DNA from: Fen-1273 sp963748405
GTDB taxonomy: Bacteria > Bacteroidota > Ignavibacteria > UBA10030 > UBA6906
DNA: 64,000 nt
Assembly: GCA_963748405.1 (NCBI GenBank)
Contig: CAVVIT010000008.1
Location: 62,001 to 126,000 of the forward strand
Direction: 5' to 3'
Shown one piece after another: positions 28,838-37,870 of the stretch; the stretch's first letter is position 1; every line of letters starts with the position of its first letter. The position numbers and the translations under genes are program-made. Below the pieces are notes generated by a model. That model made no database searches. It worked only from the letters and a program-made list of their open reading frames with translations, and had not been told where the DNA came from.

Positions 28838-29654
28838 ATGCCCGGACTGCTTCATCACCCGTTGATATGTTCTCCGGTCGCCGGTGCTGTCATCGGTGAC
28901 ATTGTCGGTTCCGTGTATGAATGGGACCGGATCAAGACGAAGACTTTTCCCCTGTTCGGTTCGAAATCCGATTTCACGGACGACACCGTGATGACGATGG
29001 CCGTGGCCGACGCGATATTGAACAAGAAGCCCTACGCAGAGGCGCTGCAGGATTGGGGGAGACGCTATCCCGGCCGCGGTTACGGGGGAATGTTCGCCCG
29101 GTGGCTTGCGTCAGGCCATCCGGAGCCGTACGGCAGCTTCGGCAACGGATCGGCAATGCGCGTGAGCGCGGTCGGATGTCTCTTTGACTCGTATGACGCG
29201 GTCCTTGCCGCGGCAAAAAAGAGCGCCGATGTCTCTCACAACCACAGGGAAGGAATCAAAGGGGCGCAGGCTACCGCGATAGCGATATTGATGGGGAGGC
29301 AGGGGGAATCGAAAGAGGCGATGCGGATCGAAATCGCGCGGAGGTTTCACTACGATCTCGACCACCGTCTGGACGATATCCGTCCGTCGTATGCGTTCGA
29401 CGAGACCTGCCAGAAGACTGTCCCCGAAGCGCTCGTTGCGTTCCTGGAATCAACCGATTACGAAGATGCCGTTCGAAACGCCGTTTCGCTCGGCGGAGAC
29501 AGCGACACGCTCGCGTGCATCACCGGGGGCATTGCCGCGGCACTTCTACAAAGAGATCCCCGCCGGCATCCTCCGTGAAGCGGAGTTGAGACTGCCGGAG
29601 GAAATGCTCCTGATTTGTGAGAAGATCGCCTCGAAACTATCCGACAAAACCTGA
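28838..29654 (+). CDS. ADP-ribosylglycohydrolase family protein, frameshifted
   Basis: Hydrolase of the DraG/ARH3 family, removing ADP-ribose from proteins or free ADP-ribosyl compounds. Metal-binding acidic motifs are DFTDDTVMT and GGDSDTLACITGGI, plus GSFGNGSAMR and SHNHREGIKG. The frame breaks at about 29,541-29,543: the first frame ends in a short junk tail, while the conserved end (FYKEIPAGILREAE..., stop at 29654) is in the next frame. Removing one base restores a typical length. The gene ends 9 bp before the esterase gene. Confidence 0.75.
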
Positions 29655-29663
29655 CATGCCGCT

Positions 29664-30515
29664 ATGAGACGGTATTTGACGATTCTCTTCCCGCTTGCCG
29701 CGCTCTCCGCTGCGGGTTGGTCATCGCTTCAGGCACAGGGAGCCCCCCTCGAAGACAGCGTCTATTCCGTCTCGATTCACAGGATGATGCACTTCCGTGT
29801 CTGTCTCCCGGCGTCTCTTCCGGCAGGGGGTCAGTGCCCGACAATCCTGCTGTTTCACGGTTTCAGCGGCAACTACAGGAATTGGACCGATCTCACCGAT
29901 GTCCGCAGGCTGGCCCTCCTTGACACGGTTCTCGTTGTCACTCCTGATGGGGTCGATTCCTGGTACGTAAACTCGTTCACGGACAGCTCCGCCCGGTATG
30001 AAAGCGCGATCGTGAGCGATCTCCTCCCGTTCGTTCTGGGAAAATATCCCGCCGATCGGCGAAACCTCGGGATCGGTGGGCTCTCGATGGGAGGTTACGG
30101 TGCGTTGACGCTGGGGCTCCGTCACCCGGACATTTTCCGGTTCATCGGAGAGTTAAGCGGCTCTCTCGACATCCCTTTCGGGATGCCCGATCTTGAGAAG
30201 AACGGCAGGGGAGGACTCCGCCCTGCACTCACCCGGGCATTCGGCGCAGACACCGCCGGATGGGGGGCCGTGTCGCCGGAGCGGCTCGCATGCTCGATCG
30301 ACACCTTCCGTGCCCCCTATATCTACATGGCGAACGGGATCCAGGATGAGTTCCGGCTGCGCGTCGGTCTCCATCGCGCGTTTGCCGATATACTCCGCTC
30401 ACGGGGGATCGCCTACGAGTACCACGAGACCCCCGGCAGACATGCGTGGGACTACTGGGCCCGTGAAATTGCTCCTCTCCTGCGCAGATTCAGGGAGTTG
30501 AGCGCGAAGCGCTGA
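29664..30515 (+). CDS. Secreted esterase (esterase D-like)
   Basis: A 283-residue alpha/beta-hydrolase with a signal peptide (LFPLAALSAAGWSSLQAQ). LLFHGFSGNYRNW is the oxyanion-hole region, GLSMGGYG the nucleophile elbow, NGIQDEF carries the acid Asp, and GRHAWDYW the catalytic His, as in the S-formylglutathione hydrolase/acetyl-esterase-like family. Likely hydrolyses acyl or feruloyl esters in the periplasm (inference). Confidence 0.8.
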   Translation: MRRYLTILFPLAALSAAGWSSLQAQGAPLEDSVYSVSIHRMMHFRVCLPASLPAGGQCPTILLFHGFSGNYRNWTDLTDVRRLALLDTVLVVTPDGVDSWYVNSFTDSSARYESAIVSDLLPFVLGKYPADRRNLGIGGLSMGGYGALTLGLRHPDIFRFIGELSGSLDIPFGMPDLEKNGRGGLRPALTRAFGADTAGWGAVSPERLACSIDTFRAPYIYMANGIQDEFRLRVGLHRAFADILRSRGIAYEYHETPGRHAWDYWAREIAPLLRRFRELSAKR

Positions 30516-30563
30516 TCCCGGATCCTCCGCGGCGCGCGATCACTTTCCACTGGAGATTTCTCG

Positions 30564-30983
30564 ATGAGCGTACATTCTGAAGCTATACATGTCCGGACAA
30601 AGGGGTTCAGCGACATGCAGGACATCACCCCCTTCGCGGTCAAGTTCCTCTCGTCATCCGCAGTTCAAAACGGTCTCTTCTGCGCGTTTGTCCCCGGTGC
30701 GACCGCGGGGATCACGACGATCGAGTTCGAGGAGGGGGCGCTGGACGATCTTCGGGAAGCGATCGAGCGGATGGCACCGAGGGACATTCACTACGCGCAC
30801 GACAGCAGATGGGGGGACGGGAACGGCTTTTCTCACGTCCGCGCGGCGCTCCTCGGACCGTCGCTCTCTGTTCCGGTCTCTGACGGCCGGCTCCGGCTCG
30901 GAACCTGGCAGCAGATCCTGCTTGTCGATTTCGACAATCGCCCCCGCACGCGGGAGGTTATATTCGAGGTGGTGGGGGAGTGA
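30564..30983 (+). CDS. YjbQ/UPF0047 family protein
   Basis: 139 residues matching the YjbQ (secondary thiamine-phosphate synthase-like) family: ITPFAVKFLSSS, GLFCAFVPGATAGITTIE, and the C-terminal LGTWQQILLVDFDNRPR. E. coli YjbQ has weak thiamine-phosphate synthase activity; the physiological role is not settled. The last 26 bp overlap the end of the convergent M48 gene. Confidence 0.85.
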   Translation: MSVHSEAIHVRTKGFSDMQDITPFAVKFLSSSAVQNGLFCAFVPGATAGITTIEFEEGALDDLREAIERMAPRDIHYAHDSRWGDGNGFSHVRAALLGPSLSVPVSDGRLRLGTWQQILLVDFDNRPRTREVIFEVVGE

Positions 30984-32189
30984 CGGGGAGGTGACCGCTG
31001 TACGCCATCGCCTTCAGGAGCATGATCCGTTTCTGCATCGGAGGGTGGGTTGAAAAGAGATCGGACCACCAGGTTTCGGATTTGTTGACGGGCCTTCCGA
31101 GCGGGTCGACGATGCACTGGTGTGCGACACCCGCGGACGATATTCCAGGTCGGAAGCCCGTCTGCTTCGATCTTCGTCAGTGCGCTGATCAGGGCGTTCG
31201 GGTTCCGGGTCAGTTCCACGGCCGATGCGTCCGCCAGGTACTCCCTCTCACGCGAGACCGCGAGCCCGAGAAGTCTTGAGATAAGAAGCGACAGAAGCCC
31301 GAAGAGGATCCAGACAGGGGCGAGAAGTAACGAGGAGGCGCGGCCGATCGTCAGCGTCCCGCCGCGGCGGGCCCACGTCGCGATCACCGTCACGGATCCG
31401 AAGAGCACCGAAAGAAGCGTCATCACCTGGGCATCCCGGTTTCTCAGGTGCGACATCTCGTGCGCCACCACCGCCTGCAGCTCCTCCCGGTTCAGTTCTT
31501 GGACCAGGCCCCACGTGACGAGTATCGTGCCGTTGCTTCCCGCGGAGGCGACGGAGAACGCATTCGGGTCCCTGTCCCTCAGTATGAGTACGTCGGGGGA
31601 CGGCAGCCCCGCGGCCAGCGCCATCTCGCCGGCCACGTCGACGAGCTCCTTCTCCCGGGGATCCCCGGGGTCCGGCTCCCTGCACTTGCTGAGTGAGACG
31701 ATCGTCCGCTCCCCGTGTCCGCTCGCCCACCATGCCTCTCCTCCCCCCACAAGAAGCCCCGCGGCTGTCGCGATCGGGAAAGGTAGTCGATATGACCCCG
31801 TGCCTCGCCTCGATGATCCCCAGGAAACTGAACGACATGCCCCCTGCCACCTTCGAAAGGAGAAGCAGCACCCCCATTCCGACGATCGGCACGAGGCAGA
31901 GATAGAGCGTCACCCAGGAGGATTCTTCTTCGTATCCAAACTCGTCGACGGAACCCGGGTTCCTGAGCGACCAGATGAGTTTTGTAACAAGTTTGGCCAT
32001 CCAGAGTGGAACCAGGAAAGCAAGAGCGATCAAACCGAATATGGAAAACCACACGTCCCCGACGCCCGCCATGAGCGCGGCGTCGATCCCCGCTCCCCCC
32101 AACGCGCAGAGAGCGACGAACACCAGGACGAGAAGTGTGGTCTTCCGCCTGTTCTCCGACTGCGCCTCGAGGAAATTCTTTTGCACCAT
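30958..32189 (-). CDS. M48 (HtpX-like) membrane metallopeptidase, two frameshifts
   Basis: Reconstructed membrane zinc protease: hydrophobic N-terminal helices from ATG at 32189, then VVAHEMSHLRNRD (HExxH zinc site) and EREYLADASAVEL (third zinc ligand). The end contains WWSDLFSTHPP and the stop at 30958. The frame breaks near 31,776 (one base extra in a C run) and again at 31,125-31,143; deleting one base at each gives a continuous protein of about 410 residues. HtpX-like proteases degrade misfolded membrane proteins. The gene follows the GNAT remnant in the same direction. Confidence 0.7.
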
Positions 32190-32202
32190 AGTATACTCTC
32201 GT

Positions 32203-32461
32203 TTACTTCGTGGTCTCCGGCTTCAGCTCGAGCTCCATGAACGCCGCGCCGGGTATGGGATTGAACGTATACGCGGGAATCTCTTTGAACCCGAGCGTCC
32301 TGTAGAGTCGTTGGGCATCTCCCATCGAAGAAAGCGTGTCCAGTCGGATCAACCGGTAACCCGCTTCCCGCAGGAATTCCGTCGATGAAAGCCAGAAAGA
32401 GACCGCCCTCCGGCGGCGAATATTTCCCGGGCAGTTCCGCGAGTTCTTTCGTGTCAGTCAT
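32203..32461 (-). pseudogene. GNAT acetyltransferase remnant with internal deletion
   Basis: N-terminal GNAT segment (PPEGGLFLAFIDGIPAG) from ATG 32461 joins, out of frame, to a C-terminal one (REAGYRLIRLDTLSSMGDAQ, RLYRTLGFKEIPAYTFNP) ending at 32203. Roughly 35-40 residues, including the acetyl-CoA-binding R/QxxGxG/A motif, are absent. At the join the sequence reads both as IPAG and LREAG over a shared CCTGCGGG, consistent with deletion between short direct repeats. Inactive as it stands. Confidence 0.7.
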
Positions 32462-32879
32462 TCCGGAACGCTTCGCCTGCGATGTACGTGTCGAAAAACT
32501 CCCGGAAGCGGACCACCTTTCCATCTTTCAGCGTGATCAGGTGGACGAAGTCGGTTTCATATGTCTTCTGTGTCGGTGTGGCCAGGCATTTCGTGTAACC
32601 GACCACTGCAACGGAGTCGGCATCAGTCAGGAGCTTGCGGGGCTCGAGCGCGAGAATTTCCTCTGATTCGCGGCCAACGTTCAGCCACTCGAGGAACCCG
32701 GCGTGCCCGTGCCTTGTGCCGGCCGCCGGGTTAAAAGGGTTCGCCGGTTCTCCCCACTCCACGTCCGGGCTGAGCAGGCCCATGATGGCGGGGATATCTC
32801 TTCTGGAGAATGCGGCGTACAGGTTCTTGACGACGTTCACGTTTGTGGAACCGGGATTTTCAGGTGATCGGTCATTCAT
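32454..32879 (-). CDS. SnoaL-like (NTF2 fold) protein
   Basis: 141-residue NTF2-like protein: VVKNLYAAFSRRDIPAIMGLL, then a cone-shaped beta-sheet segment with DVEWGEP, and KDGKVVRFREFFDT. Function of such proteins ranges from polyketide cyclase to stress-related ligand binding; specific role unknown. The stop overlaps the start of the GNAT remnant by 8 bp. Confidence 0.75.
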   Translation of the reverse strand: MNDRSPENPGSTNVNVVKNLYAAFSRRDIPAIMGLLSPDVEWGEPANPFNPAAGTRHGHAGFLEWLNVGRESEEILALEPRKLLTDADSVAVVGYTKCLATPTQKTYETDFVHLITLKDGKVVRFREFFDTYIAGEAFRND

Positions 32880-33050
32880 TCTGCGCCTTTCAGGAGGTGG
32901 AAGAAAACAATATGATCCAGGCGTGCTGGAGAGTCAAGGAATACTTTCGCGTCCGGGCACACCCTTGGAATGTTGACACTTCACCCCGGGTTGAGTAAAT
33001 TAACAGGCTTTTCTGCAAGTGAGTGAGGTGGGATAACAACGGGCTGAGAC

Positions 33051-33503
33051 ATGGCTCCAGGTACAGAACCAAAGCGGTATCTCTACCAGAGAATCGTCCG
33101 GGCGAAGCTTTTCGTGGACGCCCACTATTCCGAGGACCTCGGGGTCGGCAAGATCGCCTCGGAGGCATTCCTTTCCAGGTACCACTTCATACGGTTGTTC
33201 AAGCGCATATACCGCAGGACGCCCCACCAGTACCTGACGCTGGTGAGAATCGAACGCGCAAAAGAACTCCTCCACACTGGTGCCCCGGTGTCCGACGTTT
33301 GTTACTCCGTGGGATTCGAGAGCGAGAGTTCGTTCACGGGCCTGTTCAAGCGCAGGGTCGGACGCACCCCGTCTGCCTACCAGAACCGGCAGCAGGAGGT
33401 GCGGACCGAAATGGCCAGGAACCCGCTCAAATTTGTCCCCGGCTGCTTTGCGTTACAGCAGGGCCGGACTGAAAAGAGCAATTTTGAAGAACCGGCGGAA
33501 TGA
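33051..33503 (+). CDS. AraC-family HTH regulator
   Basis: 150 residues consisting of an AraC/XylS-type double HTH with no separate ligand domain: VGKIASEAFLSRYHFIRLFK (first HTH) and VSDVCYSVGFESESSFTGLF followed by RVGRTPSAYQ (second HTH). Located 42 bp before a VOC-family gene that it may regulate. Confidence 0.85.
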   Translation: MAPGTEPKRYLYQRIVRAKLFVDAHYSEDLGVGKIASEAFLSRYHFIRLFKRIYRRTPHQYLTLVRIERAKELLHTGAPVSDVCYSVGFESESSFTGLFKRRVGRTPSAYQNRQQEVRTEMARNPLKFVPGCFALQQGRTEKSNFEEPAE

Positions 33504-33545
33504 GTCCTTGCGTATCTTAGTCCTCGACAAACAGGGAGCGGAGTG

Positions 33546-33962
33546 ATGATCACAAAGATGAACCACGTCTGCGTCTTCGTGCTTGACCAGGAGAGCGCAC
33601 TCAAGTTCTACGTGGACAAACTGGGGTTCAAGGTCCACACCGATGCCCCGGTGGGAAACGGGTTTCGATGGCTGACCGTTTGCCCCCCGGAGCAGCCCGA
33701 TCTGCAGATCTCTCTCATGGAAATCAAGGACGGGATGATGTTCAAGAACGGTGCGGACCAGACGATGAAGGAGCTGGTCCGGAAAGGAACGTTCGGGTTC
33801 GGGGTGTTCGAGTGCAACGACATTAACGCGACGTACGAAGAATTGAAGGCCAAAGGCGTGGTGTTCACCAAGCCGCCGAAGAAGGAGCCGTACGGCTACG
33901 AAGCGGTGTTCAAAGACGATTCGGGAAACTGGTATTCGCTCGGTCAGAAGGGTGGTGAGTGA
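33546..33962 (+). CDS. VOC/glyoxalase-family protein
   Basis: 138-residue vicinal-oxygen-chelate protein: MNHVCVFVLDQESALKFYVD, DKLGFKVHTDAPVGN, and YGYEAVFKDDSGNWYSL. Two beta-alpha-beta-beta-beta modules; metal-binding positions are plausible but not confirmed. GTG at 33543 and ATG at 33546 are alternative starts. Confidence 0.82.
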   Translation: MITKMNHVCVFVLDQESALKFYVDKLGFKVHTDAPVGNGFRWLTVCPPEQPDLQISLMEIKDGMMFKNGADQTMKELVRKGTFGFGVFECNDINATYEELKAKGVVFTKPPKKEPYGYEAVFKDDSGNWYSLGQKGGE

Positions 33963-34037
33963 CCTGATCGACCCGGCTACGGCGGAGGTGGAGTCCTCGT
34001 TGTTCGAACGCCTGCGCCGGGCCGGTTCCGACATTCG

Positions 34038-35177
34038 TTACCGGAGGAGCAGCATCTGCTTCGCCCCGTTGAATGATCCTGCAGCAATCCGGTAGTAATA
34101 TACCCCGCTCGAAAGCCGCGACGCGTCGAACCTCACAGATTTTACCCCTGCCGTTTCCGTCCCATCTACGAGCGTTGCCACCTCCCGCCCCAGCACGTCG
34201 AACACCTGTAACGTCACGTGCGCTGCCGCGGGGAGCGTGTATTCGATCGTCGTACCCGGGTTGAACGGGTTCGGATAATTTTGCCCCAGTGAGAAAGACC
34301 GGGGCACCACGTTGTCGCCCTCCTCTATTCCCGCCGCCGGTATGAGACCGTGCGCCGTGTACCATGTACGAACGCGATTCAACATCGTTGTGTCGAACGG
34401 CAGGTCGGTGTGACTGTACCCGGGATAGATGAACATCTGCTGTTGAACCCCCCGCGCCAGGAGAAGTGAGTCAAGTCGCTGATCGTCCGGGAGGGGGACC
34501 GTGCTGTCGGCCCCTGCGTGGTGGATCTGGTACGGCACGGTGATCCCCTGCGCCTGAGCCATCTTCGTCCATGCGAGCCGGCTGTCATTCACTCCGCCTC
34601 CCCCGTGCGAAGCCACCCGGAAAAGATTCGGATAAGTCCCGACAAACGCCGCCGTGACGAACGCCCCCATGCTGTACCCGTGGGCCGCGATGCGCGTCGT
34701 GTCGACATAGCCCAGCGAATAGAGGATATCAATGCACTTGCGTGCCCGGAGTATGTTCGCCGTGCTCGCCCCGGGCTCCGTCGAGTCCCCCGGGGAGCCG
34801 GTCGGAACTCCTGCTGCGTGCGTGTAGTTCGTGCCGATGCCGACAAGCCCCCAGTTGCGCATCTCTTTTGCTATGGGTGTGCTGAATATGGTCACGTTGG
34901 AATCGTGCCCGTGGCTGAGGACGACCGCGGGGAGTTTCGACGTCCCTGCCGGTTTGAAGAGAATCCCGGCAAGATCGTAGATGACGCCGTTGACGGTGTC
35001 CTTGTACGTCCACGTCGCCCCCCCTGCCGACGCGGGGTTCCCGGTGAGAACGAATCCTTTGAGCGTCTGGGCGGAGGTCGGCGAGGCAAGCGCCAGGCAC
35101 GCTGTCCAGATCAGGATCTGAACGGGGGCCCTTCGAACCGACAATGTGTGTGTGAACCTCTCGAATCCTGCGATCAT
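34038..35177 (-). CDS. Secreted alpha/beta-hydrolase with T9SS sorting domain
   Basis: A 379-residue exported dienelactone-hydrolase-like protein. After a signal segment (LIWTACLALASPTSAQT) it has VVLSHGHDSN, a nucleophile elbow AHGYSMGAF, acid region HHAGADSTVP and catalytic His in YPGYSHTDLP. The C-terminal sorting domain has QNYPNPFNPGTTIEY, LGREVATL and MLLLR. Likely an outer-surface esterase acting on glycan esters or peptides (inference). Confidence 0.8.
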   Translation of the reverse strand: MIAGFERFTHTLSVRRAPVQILIWTACLALASPTSAQTLKGFVLTGNPASAGGATWTYKDTVNGVIYDLAGILFKPAGTSKLPAVVLSHGHDSNVTIFSTPIAKEMRNWGLVGIGTNYTHAAGVPTGSPGDSTEPGASTANILRARKCIDILYSLGYVDTTRIAAHGYSMGAFVTAAFVGTYPNLFRVASHGGGGVNDSRLAWTKMAQAQGITVPYQIHHAGADSTVPLPDDQRLDSLLLARGVQQQMFIYPGYSHTDLPFDTTMLNRVRTWYTAHGLIPAAGIEEGDNVVPRSFSLGQNYPNPFNPGTTIEYTLPAAAHVTLQVFDVLGREVATLVDGTETAGVKSVRFDASRLSSGVYYYRIAAGSFNGAKQMLLLR

Positions 35178-35578
35178 GCTGGTTCCTCCTCGTCATCTCA
35201 GATTCCAACGAAGCAACCGTCTACGGGGTTCCCGCCAGCATTATTTCTCCGTTGCTTCATCGTCCGTGCTGGAGTACATTATGACACCCGGTTTTTGGCA
35301 TCCCTGACCGTGTGCGACCTCTCATCCTGTTCTCGTCTTCGACATGGTCGACGGACGAAAGCTGACCATTTGGCGGGGCCAAGAGGAACCGGTTGTTCAT
35401 GGTTGCCGGCCAGTCCGTCTACCCGCTCTACGTCAACGTGCAGGGCGCGCAGGTTCCTTGAGCGGTTGCGGCGGAACTTTCTCTCGAAGCACGCCCCGGC
35501 TGACATCAAAAGAGGGATGCAATTCGTATATTGTCTCTGAACCAACCTCGTTCTTCTCCCCAATCGAACGAACCATCC
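35178..35578. other. Intergenic with SMP-30-like remnant
   Basis: This 401-bp gap between divergent genes contains the C-terminal SMP-30 fragment listed separately; nothing else is recognised. Confidence 0.5.
35366..35461 (+). pseudogene. SMP-30/gluconolactonase C-terminal fragment
   Basis: A 30-residue plus-strand stretch ending at a TGA, PFGGAKRNRLFMVAGQSVYP and then LYVNVQGAQVP, resembles the last strand of SMP-30/gluconolactonases (typically TFGGxxxxxLYxTxxxSLY). The upstream part of such a gene is missing, so this is a decayed remnant, weakly supported by pattern alone. Confidence 0.3.
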
Positions 35579-37850
35579 ATGATGCGTCAAACTCCGGCAT
35601 TCCCCTGTCCCGCCATTCGCGTCGGGCGTGAAACCCTCCTTGGACTCTTTCTCCTTCAGCTCCTTTTGGGAGCCCCCCCGTTGTTTCCGCCGGCTGTCGC
35701 TCTGGCAGGCGAGAGGGATTCCGTCGTCTTCTATGTTGCCCCGAACGGGAACGATTCGTGGTCCGGAGAACGCCTGACCCCGAATGCGTCGAAGTCGGAC
35801 GGTCCATTCGCTTCGCTCCTTCACGCCCGGGACGCGGTGAGGAAGAGCCTTGCAGCCGGACAACATCCGAGTGTACGAATCCGGGAGGGCGCGTACCTGT
35901 TTGACTCGACGCTTCTCCTGGATTCGCTGGATTCCGGAGCGCCGGATCGGCCCGTAATCTGGAGCGCCTGGAAAGATGAGAACGTGCGATTCATGGGAGG
36001 AAAGGCCGTCGGCGGGTTTCACCCGGTGAGCGACGCAGGCATACTCCGCCGGCTCGCACCCCGGGCCCGCGAAGCCGTCCTCGTCGCCGACCTGCGGAGT
36101 CAGGGGATAACGGATTTCGGGCTGCCTCCTGACCGGCTGAACATATTCTTCCGCGGCTCCCGCATGCCTGTTGCCCGGTATCCGAACCAGGGGTGGCTGA
36201 CGATTGCCGGCGTGCCCCTTATCGAAGGGCATATACTGAATCCCGGAGACCCCAAGGTGATGAAAGACGGGCTTCCCTCGGGACGTCACAGCGGCATGTT
36301 TACGTACGACGGCAACCGGCCGTCCGGGTGGGCTGACCAGAATGATATATGGATGCACGGGTACTGGGTGTGGGATTGGCGGGATGACTACCAGAAAGTG
36401 GAACGGATTGACACTTCTTCACGGACCGTATATCCTGAGCCTCCCTATCATCACTACGGATACCAGAAGGGACAGAGATACTACTTTCCTCAACGTCCTC
36501 GAAGAACTGGACTCACCTGGCGAATGGTACCTGGATGCGGCAAAAGGGCTCCTTTACTTCTGGCCGCCTTCAGCCGTCGGGCCGGATGACGTGACCGTCT
36601 CCCTGATGAAGCGCCCGATGGTTCTTCTTTCCGGCGCGTCTCACATTCAGTTCCGGGGTGTGACGTTCGAATGTTCCCGCGCCTGCGCAATAAAGGTAGA
36701 GGGGGGGAACGATAACATGATCGCCGGGTGCACGATCCGGAACATCGACAGCGACACGAGCGTGATCATCGATGGCGGGACAAGGAACGGTATCAGGAGC
36801 TGCGACATCCATGATGTGGGAGGGACGGGGATCCGGATCACAGGGGGCGATCGGAAAACGCTCACGCCTGCCGGGAACTATGCGATCAACAATCATATCT
36901 TCAGGTACGGCGGCATATTGCAGAGCTTCAACGGAGGGATCTACCTTCAGGGAGTGGGGGACACTGTTGCCCACAACCGGATACACGACGCCCCCTTTTC
37001 CGCGATACAGTACTACGGCAACGACCATTTGATCGAGTACAACGAGCTGTACGACCTCGCCCACGAATCCGGCGACGTCGGCGGGATCAACACGGGGGGT
37101 GACTACTCCGAGATGGGGACGGTCATCCGGTGCAACTATATTCACGATATACACGGGATTGGCGAGGGAGGATGCCGGGGGGTCTACCTCGATCTTCCGG
37201 GCTCCAATACGACGATATCCGGCAATATCATAGCCAACGTGGACATCGGCGTGTTCTTCAACAGCGGGAGAGATAACCTGGTGGAGAACAACGTCTTCTA
37301 TAACTGCCACCCCGCAGTCGGGATATACAAGTGGCCGTTCAAAGCGTACTTTTATCCCGGCGGTGCGTGGAAGATCTACGAGAAACTCCAGGATATCCGG
37401 TTCACCGAACCCCCGTACAGTACTCACTACCCGCTGCTCCCGCATTATCTTGATACGCTGAATCTCGGTATGCCCTACGGACACCGGGTGCTTCACAACG
37501 TCAGCGCCGGCGGGACGTGGCTCGACCTCTCAGAAGGAATGAACTTCTCAGAGGTTCGTGTTGAGAATAACGTGGTCGGCGATTCTATGGTCCTCGTCTT
37601 CACGAAACACTGGACCCCGGATTACGATCCGTACCATATTGGCTATTCATCGACGCACACGCAGAACGACAGTGCAGTTGCACGTGAGCTGGCATTACGC
37701 GGCAACGTGCTCGCCGACCCCGGGCTTGCCGACCCGCGCAAGGGCGACTTCCGGGTGAGTGAAAAGTCCCCCGCCTGGAAGGCGGGATTCAAGCGGATCC
37801 CGGTCGAAAGCATCGGCCTCGTCATCGATGAATTCCGTTCATCAAAGTAA
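35579..37850 (+). CDS. Secreted right-handed beta-helix glycan-active protein, frameshifted
   Basis: Large exported protein of the parallel beta-helix type with similarity to glycoside hydrolase-like proteins (GH141-like is a possibility). Signal peptide (LLGLFLLQLLLGAPPLFPP), FYVAPNGNDSWSGE start, and many short beta-helix repeats in the second half, such as GNDNMIAGCTIRNIDSDTS and ISGNIIANVDIGVFFNSGRD. The frame breaks near 36,488: one base removed restores YYF-LNVLEELDSPGEWYLD. The first ATG at 35579 was taken. Without an identified catalytic triad, substrate is unknown. Confidence 0.65.
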
Positions 37851-37870
37851 CCGTTCAACCGAGAGCAAAA

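Noticed and set aside
34518..35540. 340-residue plus-strand ORF across the T9SS hydrolase
   Set aside because: Shadow of the T9SS hydrolase; only the short SMP-30-like fragment beyond it was kept.
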